Assembly: GCF_902459505.1 (NCBI RefSeq)
Contig: NC_047095.1
Span: 120,845,380-120,909,379, forward strand
Direction: 5' to 3'
Origin: Geotrypetes seraphini
Taxonomy: Eukaryota; Chordata; Amphibia; Gymnophiona; Dermophiidae
DNA length: 64,000 nucleotides
Shown here: positions 20,569-31,165 of the stretch, in pieces
Position numbering within the stretch: position 1 is the first letter of the stretch
How the letters are laid out: each line of letters begins with the position of its first letter
The notes under the pieces: model-generated
Told to the model about the DNA's origin: nothing
The model's input: the letters and a program-made list of their open reading frames with translations, nothing else
Databases searched by the model: none
Translations under genes and position numbers: made by a program

Positions 20569-20995
20569 GACCAATGATATGAAGAAGACTGCAATTTATT
20601 AGATAAACCAAACCCGGACATGGCCACGTTTCGCTCTCAGGCAGCGTAAGAGGAAATCTGCTAGAAAGGGAAAAAAATAATTCACCCCCCCCCCTACTTT
20701 TGAGGCAAATCATTTTTTCATCCACAAAAGGATCTAAAGAGGCACCTCTTCTCTTTTATTTTAAACACTTTCATAGTCACCAAATCAAGCAGGATTCAAA
20801 AAGCCAAGGTGGCGCCTTTTCGCTTACTGCGAGAACTAGTAAAGCTTTCAATCCTGCTTGTTTTTGTGGATGAGAGAGCAATTTGCCTCAAAATGGGGGA
20901 GCAATTTATTTCCCCTGACGCAGCCTGAGGACGAAACATGGCCACGTCGGATTTGGTTTATCTAATAAATTGCAATCTTCTTGATATCATTGGTC
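20569..20995. repeat. Inverted repeat, ~65-bp arms
   Basis: gaccaatgatatgaagaaga ... tttattagataaaccaaa ... catggccacgttt at 20569-20632 is inverted at 20935-20995 (atggccacgtcggatttggt ... cttgatatcattggtc). The DNA between includes a second, weaker inverted pair (caaatcattttttcatccac / tgtggatgagagagcaattt). It may be two facing copies of one retroposon end or one foldback element. Confidence 0.65.
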
Positions 20996-21043
20996 GGCTC
21001 TGTGTTTCTGCCTGTGAGAATATTCGCAGACAATCATAGTAAC

Positions 21044-21930
21044 ATATACATAGTAACATAGTAGATGACGGCAGATAAAGACCCGAATGGTCCATCCAGT
21101 CTGCCCAACCTGATTCAATTTAAATTTTTTTTTTTTTTTTTTCTTCTTAGCTATTTCTGGGCGAGAATCCAAAGCTTTACCCGGTACTGTGCTTGGGTTC
21201 CAACTGCCGAAATCTCTGTTAAGACTTACTCCAGCCCATCTACACCCTCCCAGCCATTGAAGCCCTCCCCTGCCCATCCTCCTCCAAACGGCCATACACA
21301 GACCGTACAAGTCTGCCCAGTAACTGGCCTAGTTCAATCTTTAATATTATTTTCTGATTCTAAATCTTCTGTGTTCATCCCACGCTTCTTTGAACTCAGT
21401 CACAGTTTTACTCTCCACCACCTCTCTCAGGAGCGCATTCCAGGCATCCACCACCCTCTCCGTAAAGTAGAATTTCCTAACATTGCCCCTGAATCTACCA
21501 CCCCTCAACCTCAAATTATGTCCTCTGGTTTTACCATTTTCCTTTCTCTGGAAAAGATTTTGTTCTACGTTAATACCCTTTAAGTATTTGAACGTCTGAA
21601 TCATATCTCCCCTGTCCCTCCTTTCCTCTAGGGCACAGGTGTCAAAGTCGGTCCTCGAGGGCCAGAATCCAGTCGGGTTTTCAGGATTTCCCCAATGAAT
21701 CTGCATGAGATCTATTTGCATGCACTGCTTTCAATGCATATTCATTGGGGAAATCCTGAAAACCCGACTGGATTCCGGCCCTCGAGGAGGGACTTTGACA
21801 CCCCTGCTCTAGGGTATACATATTCAGGGCTTCCAGTCTCTCCTCATACGTCTTCTGGCGCAAGCCTCCTATCATTTTCGTCGCCCTCCTCTGGACCGCC
21901 TCAAGTCTTCTTACGTCTTTTCATGTTGTC
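21044..21930 (-). mobile_element. CR1 LINE 3' part, split by a hAT MITE
   Basis: Minus-strand ORF2 C-terminus: MIGGLRQKTYEERLEALNMY, then after the MITE ERRDRGDMIQTFKYLKGINV, GHNLRLRGGRFRGNVRKFYF, TERVVDAWNALLREVVESKT. A 3' UTR with gatgacggcagataaagacc and an acatagtaacatagta tail follows at the left. The order shows that the MITE is younger than the CR1 insertion. Confidence 0.85.
21634..21806. mobile_element. Palindromic hAT MITE, CAGGGGTGTCAAAGTCC subfamily, inside CR1
   Basis: Perfect target duplication ctctaggg at 21626-21633 and 21807-21814. Halves: cacaggtgtcaaagtcggtc and ggactttgacacccctg. The centre has ctatttgcatgcactgcttt. Confidence 0.88.
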
Positions 21931-22149
21931 CTGATTGATTAAATTATGCACCTGGATATTCAATGCTTAGCCCTGTATTAGGTACCAGTATTCAACGTCT
22001 AAGTATGTGCAGTTGGTCAACACTTAACCAGTTAAATGCAGATATGAAGCCTAAACCAATTAAACAGGTCAAAAGATAGATACCAGTCCTATTTGGCTGG
22101 CTAAATAAATTGGTTAAGGGCTGACCTGACTGGCTGGGGGTCCCCCAGA

Positions 22150-22335
22150 ACAAGTTTAAGAACCACTTTTCTAGACCATGGCCGTCGGGTTTTCAGGACT
22201 TCCTACATGAATACGCACAAAATCTATTTACATGCATGCAAATAGATCTCGGTGCAAATTCATTGGGGAAATCCTGAAAACCCCAGCTGGATTGCGGCCC
22301 TCAAGGATCGACGCTCGACAACCCTGTTCCAGACT
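22150..22335. mobile_element. Decayed palindromic hAT MITE
   Basis: ggttttcaggacttcctaca ... gcaaatagatctcggtgcaa ... gggaaatcctgaaaacccca with worn ends. Confidence 0.6.
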
Positions 22336-22500
22336 ATTCAAGTCTCACTAGATCCCTACTCATTTACACGAGGGAGAGCTCAAAAAGTTGACCCAGGCCA
22401 GGCTCAAGAGACAAATCGCGTGCGCAAATGAAAAAAAAAACATATTTCGAGTGCTCTTGTTTATTATAGCGCCATCATTGGAAATTGTGAGGAGTTCTAC

Positions 22501-22728
22501 CTAATCCAGCACTTCAGCGAATTCGCGGGCCCTCTGCTCCAGGGCTTCTACCTCCTCCCTCAGCCGGTCAGGGTCCCGGAAGAAGAGGGCGTAGAGATTG
22601 CGTTCTTCTCGGCGGTGGGGCTCCAGCAGCGAGCGGTTCTTCCCTTTCCGGTCAGCCAGGATACCGAGCATGGACTGATTGAGCTGCGAGACTGCGGCGC
22701 CCAGCTCTTCCATGGCCTCGGACACCTC
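22501..22728 (-). CDS. HAUS3: HAUS3-like terminal coding exon
   Basis: Acceptor ttgctgtgacag| then EVSEAMEELGAAVSQLNQSM, NLYALFFRDPDRLREEVEAL and a TAG stop at 22503-22501; 75 residues. The LFFRDPDRL stretch resembles the C-terminal LFFxDxxKL region of HAUS3 from memory. The preceding intron is 2.3 kb and holds four MITEs. Confidence 0.83.
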   Translation of the reverse strand, partial: EVSEAMEELGAAVSQLNQSMLGILADRKGKNRSLLEPHRREERNLYALFFRDPDRLREEVEALEQRAREFAEVLD

Positions 22729-25272
22729 CTGTCACAGCAAGAATTTTTGGAATTAGACACAGGGACTTACAGAACATTCCTCTGTTCTCTCCTGTTCTAG
22801 AAGCATAGATGTTCCCCCTGCCCACCCATCTCAAGCCTCACCGTTTAGGATGACCACCCCTTAATACCATAATCTAGCGTGTTTTAAAAGCAACTTGAAA
22901 AGCTTTTTATTGAAACGGACATCGCTACCCCTTCGTACCAGTCTGTTTTGTATATCTGTTTGTATTGTTCATGTTATGTACTGTTAATAGATTTTTAATT
23001 TGAACGATTTTTTTTTTTTTTAAATTATATTTCGCTTAGTAAAACACGACAGGCAATCCAATCAAATTTTAATGAAACTTAATAATAAGCCTGGCCCACA
23101 CATCTTTAAAACCTCAGCCCGAGCCTCGATGCCCCACTTCACATGACCCCCTTCGCTCATAGAATCTAGGTCATTGTACAGCAGGGGTCTCAAAGTCCCT
23201 CCTTGAGGGCCGCAATCCAGTTGGGTTTTCAGGATTTCCCCAATGAATATGCATGAGATCTATGTGCATGCACGGCTTTCAATGCATATTCATTGGGGAA
23301 ATCCTGAAAACCTGACTGGATTGCGGCCCTCAAGGAGGGACTTTGAGATCCCTGGTGTACAGCTTACGAGCCCCACATCCTGCCATGAACCCAAGTCTGA
23401 GGCTGGGAAACCAACAAGACAGGACCAGTGCTTTTCTCCATGCCCTTGCCAATGCCCACTTCAGATTGTCAGTTTAGGGCAGGGATGTCAAAGTCCCTCC
23501 TCGAGGGCCGCAATCCAGTCGGGTTTTCAGGCTTTCCCCAATGAATATGCATGAGATCTATTTGTACGCTAATCGATCTCATGCATATTCATTAGGGAAA
23601 TCCTGAAAACCCGACTGGATTGCGGCCCTCGAGGAGGGACTTCTGACACACCTGGTTAAGGGTTAGAACAGTGGTTCCCAAACCTGTCTGGGGGACCCCC
23701 AGCCAGCCAGGTTTTCAAGATATCCCTAACGAATATGCATGAGAGAGATTTGCATATAATGGAAGTGACAGGTATGCAAATCTCTCTCATGCATATTCAT
23801 TAAGGATATCTTGAAAACCTGACTGGCTGGGGGTCCCCCAGGACAGGTTTGGGAACCACTGGGTTAGAATATCCCACAGCTCCTCTTTACACCCCCCTCC
23901 CACAAACACACAAAGTGGGATAATGTAATTAGAATATGTTCACGAGAGCTGAAGATACTTGCAAAGCAGATTATAAATTAATCAAATTTAAAAGAATAAA
24001 CTCCATACAATAAAGCAGCGGTTTCCAACCCTGTCCTGGAGGACCATCATCAGCCAGTCAGGTTTTCAGAATAGCCCTAATGAATATGCATGAAAGAGAT
24101 GGCAGTCATGCAAATCTGCATTATATGCAAATCTCTCTCATCCATATTCATTAAGGCTATCTCGAAAACCCGACTGGCTGGTAGTCCTCCAAGACAGGGT
24201 GAGAACCACTGCAATAAAGGACAGATCTAAAAAAAAAAAAACAACAACCCCAAAACACACCAAACAATCATACAAGATATTTATAACTCAAGAAACAGCA
24301 AAAAAATCAGTGTCTCCAAGATGAGGCCCCCATCAGCACCTAAGAATTGCTTAAAAAGAAATAAAGTGGTCAATTTGAAGGCTTCACTCACCAAAAGCTT
24401 GCTGAAAATAATAATAAGAAGAAGAAGAATCGAAGGCTTTAAAATTAGACTCTAAAATGTAAACGGTTAGGAAATTGATTTCACAACCAAAGGAGACATA
24501 TAGAAGAAAGCCTTAGATCTTGTGGCCTCCCATTTTGGCCTTTTAAACAGACTTTACAATGCCCTGAAACCTCATCACACCCTCACTCGACCAAGCCTCA
24601 CATAGACGAGATGAAGCAAAGAAGAATTTAGTGTTTTCAGAATTAAGCTCACGAACCCCTATCCTGCCCCTAACCTCAGTCTGGAGCTAAGCTATTCCAC
24701 AGCGAACTGTGAACTTCATACTCTGGGGTATCTCACAGCCTCTACTGTACACCCCCACTTCAGTTCTCAGTCAGGGGCTGTGCCACTACACCCTGGGGGA
24801 GGCCGAATCTCAACTCTTGCACCCCTGGGCTGGGAACTTCTGCAATGGTCAGGGACTGACTTTTGGGAGGTGGTAGCCAGGCCTTGATTAGGGGTAGGCA
24901 AATGGGGCCATTGCCCTGTCACTGAGAATGCCAAGCCTGTCCCTGAAGTTGAAAAAGGGACAGATAGCAAGCAAGCTTCAGGGGCTCCCCTTCCTAGCAT
25001 AGGCCCTGGTGGTAGTGATAGGAGAAAGCAATCCATACCTGTGCGCTAAGCATCAGCCGCTTCGAGTCTCCGTACATCAGACTGTAGAAGGCCTCGAAGT
25101 CCCTCTCCAGAGCCGGGAGCTGTGGGACACCCTCTCTGAGCTTCTCCTGAAGGGACATCACTTCCACGCTCAGCCACACGCCTCGCAGACAAAGGCTGTC
25201 GTACTTCTGAAACAGCTGTTTCTGATCAGGGGGGTCATCCAGCATCTCCCAGAGCCTGAGAAACAGGGAGGA

Positions 25273-25304
<32 letters not shown>

Positions 25305-27477
25305 GGAATAGCATGAGAGGCAGGAGCGAGAGGCAGCACAGAAATTACAGGAAGAAAAAAAAAAGACTTACTTCATTGCTGTATGGTCTTGGGGTGCAAT
25401 GCGGACCTTGGGTCCCTGCCTCCTGGAAAGTTTGGGGTCCCCGTAGGAGGCGAGTCTGCTCTGCAATGCCCCCTTGTGGCTGTGCAGCGTCCGCTGAAGC
25501 TCTTCCAGAAGCCCGGCCGCGAGGCGGTGGTCCCTCCACTCCAGCTGCAGGGCCAGACCGAGGATCTCTTGCCGGGACCACTGATGCAGGAGCCTGGCCG
25601 TCACCCGCTCCTGCAGAGAGGAGACGTACTGCAGCCACAAGTCCTCCCTGTCCAGGTCTCCCTGCAGGATGGGGAGGGAAAAGCAGTAGGCCTGGTCCCG
25701 GAGCAGGCGCGATAGCCTCTCTCCTTTCAGGCTTTCTAGATCCCGTTCAAGCGCCGGCAGCTGCGTCGACAGCCACGAGACTTGGCCGCTGGGATCCTCC
25801 GTGCCGGGCAGCACCTAAGGGTTATTCAAGCGTTCCTTAAAAAACTTTCTTACACAAAGATGCTTTTGGGATTTAAATCTCTGTTCGACTCGTTTTCCCT
25901 TCTTTTATTTTAAAGGACGAGAGCCTAAATTCTGAAGTACAGAGTCTATGGGGTCCTTTAACTAAGGGATGCTAACTGCTTTAGTAAAAGGACCCCTATG
26001 TTTTGGGGTTTTTTTCCTTTTTTTTTTTTCCTTCTGTATCAAGTTAGTCTTTGTCTGAGTTGGTTTAAATTTTAAGCTACAACACAATGGTTATGTTTTT
26101 ATGATGTACATCGCCTAGAAGTAATAAAGGCGATATTATCAAATTTTAAATAAACCTGAAACCTGAAATCCCACACAATCAAAACAGAACTGGTTTGGAC
26201 AAGTTCCTGGAGGAAAAGTCCATAGTCTGTTATTGAGGAAGACACGGGGGAAGCCACTGCTTGCCCCGGATCGGTAGCATGGACTATTGCTACTCCTTGA
26301 GTTTTGGTCAGGTACTAGTGACCTGGATTGGCCAACCACGTGTCCCAGTAAAGTTGTCGCCAGTCTTCCTCCCCCTATCAAAGGCACCCACTCTTATTAC
26401 TCCCCACCTGGTTCTAATACTAAGATGACTATCTTAGTATTAGTATCTTTGGGTCATCAACGAATAACACAGCCTGAGCTTTGCACTCTACTTCTGTTCT
26501 GCAGTACCCAAGCACTCAAGTTAAGGTCTGTCATATGAGGCTGAATCGTACCTTCTCTCTCTCAGCCCACTGCAGTCCAGCCTGGGTGCTCTGCAACTCC
26601 ACCTGCAGGGAGAGGCGCTGCCATTGCCCACCGACATGGCACAGCCGTAGCCGATAAAGCTCCTCCCCCAAGGCTTCTCTCTTGTGGGTGTGGCTGACAT
26701 CCAGCACTTCCCTCACCGGAGTCTCCGTGCCCTCTGACGGCCAGCGCAGTCTTGCCCTGGCTTGCTGCACCATCTCCGTTGCACAATTCTGCTCCAGTTG
26801 CATGTACAGGTCCAGCGCCAGACCAGAGGTCAGTAGAAGAACAGAGCCTCCATCTGCCTCTTCTCCCTCACAGTAACAGTGCTGTGCCAGCAGGCGTACT
26901 TCCTGCTGGCACTGCAGGAGAGCTGCATCCAGCCTCATTCCCTCTTCTTCCAGGGTCCACATGACCTCTCTCAGGCCCCTGATAACCAGCTCCTCCTCAG
27001 TACTCAGCCGGCATTGTTTGTGCTTCAGCGCAGACACCTGGACCTGCAGCTTGTTTCGGTTCCTCAGCAAAAGGTTTCGGGTGGCACGGAACTGCTGCAG
27101 CTCTTCCTCCAGGGTCCCCAGTGGCTTTTCATCCTCTTCTAATGGCTGTAGGCCCCTCAGCCTTAGTGGCTCTTGGCAGGTACGCAGGACTTCCTCCAGC
27201 GCTGGCCCTTCCAGAATAGGATGTCTGCTTTCCAGCAGGGCCTCATACTCCTCTTTGTGCTGCGTGTCCAGCAAGTTCCCCTCGTCCACGCTGTGGCAGA
27301 ACCACTCCAGGAAACGCTCCGCTTCCACGCATTCAAACATCCAGTCAAAATCCTGCCCACTCAGGGCGCCCGCCTTGGGATAGCCAATCTGCTGAATGGT
27401 CTCCACGAATGCTGTTCCCCTGCTGACCACATCCAATAGGAACCCCTTGGAATGCCGCCTGGGCAACATGGTGCATT
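22501..27477 (-). CDS. HAUS3: HAUS3-like augmin complex subunit, four coding exons, apparently complete
   Basis: HAUS3 is a coiled-coil subunit of augmin (HAUS), which recruits gamma-tubulin to spindle microtubules for branching nucleation. The coding parts 27469-26552, 25814-25372, 25255-25039 and 22728-22501 join to 601 residues; human HAUS3 has about 600. The N-terminus GTAFVETIQQIGYPKAGALS, GQDFDWMFECVEAERFLEWF, with PILEGPALEEVLRTC near residue 90, matches what I recall of the HAUS3 N-terminal domain (FVETLKKIGYPKA, DFDWLFE, FLKWFC, PILEGAALDEAL). Residues about 115-300 are Leu/Glu/Gln/Arg-rich, as for a coiled coil. The intron phases are consistent (0, 2, 0) and no stop interrupts, so it looks functional. 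In human, HAUS3 is on 4p16.3, not in the MHC, so the location is notable. It could be a paralogue rather than the orthologue. Confidence 0.85.
22850..23040. other. Intron sequence, possible LINE tail
   Basis: cgtgttttaaaagcaacttgaaaagcttttt and a T run at 23008-23020. It looks like the worn 3' UTR of an L2-type LINE. Weak. Confidence 0.25.
23182..23354. mobile_element. Palindromic hAT MITE, CAGGGGTGTCAAAGTCC subfamily
   Basis: Begins caggggtctcaaagtccctc, ends gagggactttgagatccctg. Flanks ttgtacag / gtgtacag (7 of 8). In the last HAUS3-like intron. Confidence 0.85.
23480..23654. mobile_element. Palindromic hAT MITE, CAGGGGTGTCAAAGTCC subfamily
   Basis: Begins cagggatgtcaaagtccctc, ends gagggacttctgacacacctg. 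Flanks gtttaggg / gttaaggg (7 of 8). Confidence 0.82.
23669..23861. mobile_element. Palindromic hAT MITE, CAGTGGTTCCCAAAC subfamily
   Basis: Begins cagtggttcccaaacctgtc, ends gacaggtttgggaaccactg. Perfect target duplication ggttagaa at 23661-23668 and 23862-23869. Only 14 bp from the preceding MITE. Confidence 0.88.
24016..24211. mobile_element. Palindromic hAT MITE, CAGTGGTTCCCAACC subfamily
   Basis: Begins cagcggtttccaaccctgtc, ends gacagggtgagaaccactg. Perfect target duplication caataaag at 24008-24015 and 24212-24219. Confidence 0.86.
24220..25038. other. HAUS3-like intron, nothing recognised
   Basis: Ordinary intron sequence with A-rich patches at 24229-24300. No exon or element that I can support. 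Confidence 0.35.
25039..25255 (-). CDS. HAUS3: HAUS3-like third coding exon
   Basis: Acceptor ccctgtttctcag| and donor GCACAG|gtatgg bound 217 bp; the first base completes the Lys codon split by the intron. It reads KLWEMLDDPPDQKQLFQKYD and ends DSKRLMLSAQ. A (gt)n/(g)n run (25275-25307) lies in the intron just upstream of the acceptor. Confidence 0.85.
25372..25814 (-). CDS. HAUS3: HAUS3-like second coding exon
   Basis: Acceptor aacccttag| and donor AGCAATGAA|gtaag bound 443 bp. The exon enters in phase 0 (GTG codes Val, not a start) and leaves in phase 2. It reads VLPGTEDPSGQVSWLSTQLP, ALERDLESLKGERLSRLLRD and later LLHQWSRQEILGLALQLEWR. Glu/Leu/Arg-rich and helical; no signal peptide or membrane segment. 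Confidence 0.85.
25938..26000. mobile_element. Short palindromic MITE (ggtcctttaacta ends)
   Basis: tatggggtcctttaactaag faces tagtaaaaggacccctatg, a 60-bp hairpin. It belongs with the palindromes at 34125, 41943 and 42075. Confidence 0.6.
26090..26375 (+). mobile_element. LINE 3' tail followed by a CR1 3' end
   Basis: 26100-26163 repeats the tail seen at 1015 (ggcgatattatcaaatttta, aataaacctgaaacc). 26188-26345 is a CR1 3' UTR: tttggacaagttcctggagg, aaaagtccatagtctgttat, ctaccg-type gatcggtagcatgga and caggtactagtgacctggat. Both lie in a HAUS3-like intron. Confidence 0.6.
26552..27477 (-). CDS. HAUS3: HAUS3-like exon with start codon (residues 1-306)
   Basis: The acceptor cacttcttcccag| precedes AATGCACCATG, so the start ATG (27469-27467) lies eight bases into the exon in a good context (CACCATGT). 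An upstream non-coding exon is therefore expected. The donor GAGAAG|gtacgatt ends the exon at 26552, phase 0. The protein starts MLPRRHSKGFLLDVVSRGTA, about 20 residues longer at the N-terminus than the HAUS3 I remember. Frame-open codons continue upstream of the ATG, but they lie in the intron. Confidence 0.88.
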
Positions 27478-28580
27478 CTGGGAAGAAGTGAATAAAGGTC
27501 AAAGGTTATACCATGGATGAAGGAGGAAGGGCACAAGGTGGCAGAACACAGGATTGGGTCGGGGCAGAGAGAGAAAAAGTGACTTACTTAAGAAGTACAA
27601 ATTGAAAAAACGAGTAAGCGCCTTCCTTCATGATGCATAAGTTGCAATAAGCCCAGTTCTTAATACCTCAAAATGCCAGCAATGTCAGCCAATAGAGACA
27701 TCCTCAGTACTTCCAGCTTTCCAAAGAAGTCTTCTCCTTGCTGTCCCTTCCTACTAGGATATCGGCCACCCCAGATCTCATACCTCCAGTATCCTCATCA
27801 ACCCATGATGTATGGACCTTCTCACCCACCAGAGCTGCCCAAATTACCCAGTTTCCAGGCTGGAGATTCCTAGATTTATGACCACCCCATCCTGATGCAT
27901 TAAAGGACTTGTAGCACCGATTTCAATGGACAAGACCAGGCACTACAAATTCCACAATGCTTTGGGATGCAAGTTCAAAACCAGGGCTGGCCAAGAAGTC
28001 TCCAACATGGAAGTGGGGTAACTTAGCATTTATGAAAACCCCAGATCTCATATCTCCAGTGCACTCAGTAACCCATGAGCTCCACTACTCTTCTCACCCA
28101 CCACCCAAATCTCACCCCTCAACATCTCCCTTGAAGTCTTTCTTCTGTTCCTTCTCTTACTCAAAGTTATCTGCCATTCCACAACCACAGCATCTTCAGC
28201 AAACTCTTCTTCTCTCACCCACCACCCCGGATCTCGCACCCTCAACGACACATGAAGTCTACCTCCTTCTCTCTCCTCCATCACACCAGATCTCATATTC
28301 TCAAGCCACGATATCTAACCCTCTTCTCTCTCATAGAGCTACCCACCCACAGCCATTAATTACCCATTCTCCCATCCTCTATACCTTCAGTGCTTCACAA
28401 AGTCTTTCCACTCTCTTGAAGACCCAGGCTATAAGGAAAAGGGGGGGTGGGATGCCCGTTAACACCTTTACCAGCCAACATCTCAGCAACAGGTGTAGGT
28501 GGGGAGTCATGTGTTGGGTTTTTACCTAATGAGCAGTTACATTGGCTTAGCTACCTTAGCACCAGTTGATGGGAGGGGTT
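27478..28580. other. Upstream of the HAUS3-like coding start, no gene seen
   Basis: The promoter and first non-coding exon should be here or further right. 27900-28030 is an unnamed repeat related to 19575. 28030-28430 is rich in ctcatctccagt, caccaccc words (degenerate, ~60-bp spacing). Confidence 0.35.
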
Positions 28581-28583
28581 AGG

Positions 28584-28772
28584 GCAGGAGTGTCAAAGTC
28601 CCTCCTGGAGGCCGCAATCCAGTTGGGTTTTCAGGATTTCCCCAATGAATATGCAGGAGATCTATTAACAATGAAAGCAGTGCATGCAAATAGATCTCAT
28701 GCATATTCATTGGGGAAATCCTGAAAACCCGACTGGATTGCGGCCCTCGAGGAGAGACTTTGACATCCCTGC
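28584..28772. mobile_element. Palindromic hAT MITE, CAGGGGTGTCAAAGTCC subfamily
   Basis: caggagtgtcaaagtccctc ... gagagactttgacatccctg. It is followed at 28785-28818 by another copy of the aataaacctgaaacc tail. Confidence 0.8.
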
Positions 28773-29097
28773 CCTACAAGTAATAAAGGCAATATTATCA
28801 TATTTTAAATAAACCTGAAACCTGAAATCCCACACAATCAAAACAGAACTGGCAAGCTTCCATTATTTTGATGAAGAGAGACTACAGGAAATCCCTTTGC
28901 GGAGGGAGTGCTTTAGACTGGGGCAGTGCCAGGTTCTTTACCCAGGTCATGGTCACACCTAGCCAGTCAGGTTTTTTAAATGTGCCAAGTTACCCAGTTC
29001 TGGAGGAGGAGATTTTAGGCTAGTCCCGGATTTCTGACAGCACCATCCTTGTGCATCGCAAATTGCATGAGATCTATGGCTGTGGCACTGATTTTAG

Positions 29098-29722
29098 TGC
29101 AGGGGTGTCAAACTTCCTCCTCGAGGGCCGCAATCCAGTCGGGTTTTCAGGATTTCCCCAATGAATATGCAGGAGATCTATTAGCATACAATGAAAGCAG
29201 GAGGGACTTTGACACCCTTGTTTTAGTGCAGGGGTGTCCAATGTCGGTCCTCGAGGGCCGCAATCCAGTCGGGTTTTCAGGATTTCCCCAATGAATATGC
29301 ATGAGATCTATTTGCATGCACTGCTTTCATTATATGCTAATAGATCTCATACATATTCATTGGGGAAATTTAGTTCAGGGGTCTCAAAGTGCCTCCTTGA
29401 GGGCCGCAATCCAGTCAGATTTTCAGGATTTTCCCAATGAATATGCATGAGATCTATGTGCATGCACTGTTTTCAATGCATATTCATTGGGGAAATCCTG
29501 AAAACCTGACTGGATTGCGGCCCTCAAGGAGGGTCTTTGAGATCCCTGAATTTTAGTCCCTCCTCGAGGGCCGAATCCAGTCAGGTTTTCGGGATTTTCC
29601 CAATGAATATGCGTGAGATCTATGTGCATGTACTGCTTTCAATGCATATTCATTGGGGAAATCCCGAAAACCTGACTGGATTCGGCCCTCGAGGAGGGAC
29701 TTTGGAGACCCCTGCCTCAGGG
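29098..29722. mobile_element. Cluster of four palindromic hAT MITEs, nested and partial
   Basis: Pieces: 29100-29215 (central deletion), 29229-29370 (right half missing), 29376-29547 (near complete, ending gagatccctg) and 29556-29718 (tcctcgagggccgaatccag ... ggactttggagacccctg). The last two are joined by aattttagtc, a linker also present at 38190. Confidence 0.75.
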
Positions 29723-29742
29723 TCATCCTTGGACCAATCAGA

Positions 29743-29762
29743 ACTACAAGTCCCAGCATGCA
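29743..29762 (+). promoter_or_regulatory. ZNF143/THAP11-like (SBS) motif with CCAAT box
   Basis: actacaagtcccagcatgca differs from the ACTACAAYTCCCAGCATGC consensus only at the Y (g). CCAATCA stands nine bases upstream (29734-29740). SBS motifs mark housekeeping promoters. It is 2.3 kb upstream of the HAUS3-like start codon on the opposite strand. It may equally be a repeat-borne copy. Confidence 0.4.
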
Positions 29763-29789
29763 ACGGGGGGAAAAACTAGACCGGGCTAA

Positions 29790-30260
29790 CCTGTTCCTTA
29801 TGATATGGAGCTAGCTAGATACTCTAGTCCGGGATAAACTTCTAACCCGTTCTGAGCTCTCCTGGAAGGACTGGATATAAAACCAAATTAACATACTCCC
29901 AGTCATGTTTTCAGAATGTCCAAAATAAAGATACGATTATTTTAGTGCATATTATCCAATCTTCAATCTCTCTTTACTGTATCTACCTGTAGGTTTTCCA
30001 TCTCTTTCTTTTCAAACTCTGACCTTCCTTTCTCTTATCCCCAAGTTTTTCATGGACTGTTTCCTCTCTCGCACTGCTGTCCAGCATCCCAAGGCAGCTT
30101 TCTCCTCCTGCCAGCTAGCATCTGCTCCACCATCCAGTATCTCCACCATCCAGTATCTACGCTGTCTCTTTCCCTTACCAGCATCGCCCTTCCTGTCTCT
30201 TCCTTCCCCCTCATCCAGGATCTCCTCTATGTCTTCACATGCCCCATCCCATAGTGATCC
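29790..30260. other. Intergenic, nothing recognised
   Basis: Includes a short run of tccagtatctccaccatccagtatct (30130-30160). No gene or element that I can support. Confidence 0.35.
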
Positions 30261-30261
30261 A

Positions 30262-31165
30262 GAATTGTCCCTAATATTGTGTACAATTCTGGAGATTGCA
30301 CCTTTTAAAAGATATAAACAGGATGGAGTCGGTCCAGAGGAAGGTAACTAAAATGGTCAGTGGTCTTCATTATAAGGCGTATGGGGACAGACTTAAAGAC
30401 CTCATTGTGCATATTTTGGAAGAAAGGCAGGAGAAAGGAGATATGATAGAGATGTTTAAATACCTACGTGGCATCAATGTGCATGAGGCGAGTCTCTTTC
30501 ATTTGAGAGGAAGCTCTGGAATGAGAGGGCTTAGGATGGTTAAGAGGGGATATGATAGAGACTTCTAAAATACTAAAAGGATTTGACAAAATAGAGCAAG
30601 AAACATCGTTATTCACATTGTCAAATGTGACAACACGGACAAGAGGTCATGGACTGAAACTGAGGGGCGACAGGCCCAGGACAAATGTCAGGAAGTTCTG
30701 TTTCACACAGCGAGTGGTGGACGCTTGGAATGCTCTATCGGAGGAGGTTGTGTCGGAGACCATCATTCCAGGATTCAAGGGCAAGTTGGATGCACACCTT
30801 CTTGCGAATCACATTGAGGGATACGGGTAAACAAGGTATTCATCAGGAACATCTAGCTTAGCCTCCGCGTGCGCGGGTCGCCGGTCTAGATGGACCTAAG
30901 ATCTGATCCGGTGAAGGGATTTCTTATGTTCTTAGGTGATAGGCTCTGGAGTAATCTAAGGAAATACTTTTTTAAAGAAAGGGTGGTAGATGTGTGGAAC
31001 AGTCTCCCGGAAGAGGTGGTGGAGACAGAGGCTGTGTCTGAATTCAAGAGGGCCTGGGATAGGCACGTGGAATCTCTCGGAGAGAGAAAGAGATAATGGT
31101 TACTGCGGATGGGCAGACTGGATGGGCCATTTGGCCTTTATCTGCCATCATGTTTCTGTTTCTAT
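30262..31165 (+). mobile_element. CR1 LINE fragments, three overlapping pieces
   Basis: First piece: ILCTILEIAPFKRYKQ then YGDRLKDLIVHILEERQEKG DMIEMFKYLRGINV. Second piece (30545-30835): DMIETSKILKGFDKIEQETS, GHGLKLRGDRPRTNVRKFCF, TQRVVDAWNALSEEV. Third (30930-31165): YFFKERVVDVWNSLPEEVVE then the gccatttggcctttatctgc 3' UTR with a tgtttctgtttct tail. Different CR1 subfamilies lie end to end, each 5' truncated. Confidence 0.8.

Noticed and set aside
25270-25310. (gt)n/(g)n run as a regulatory element
   Set aside because: Simple microsatellite in the intron before a HAUS3-like exon; nothing supports a function.
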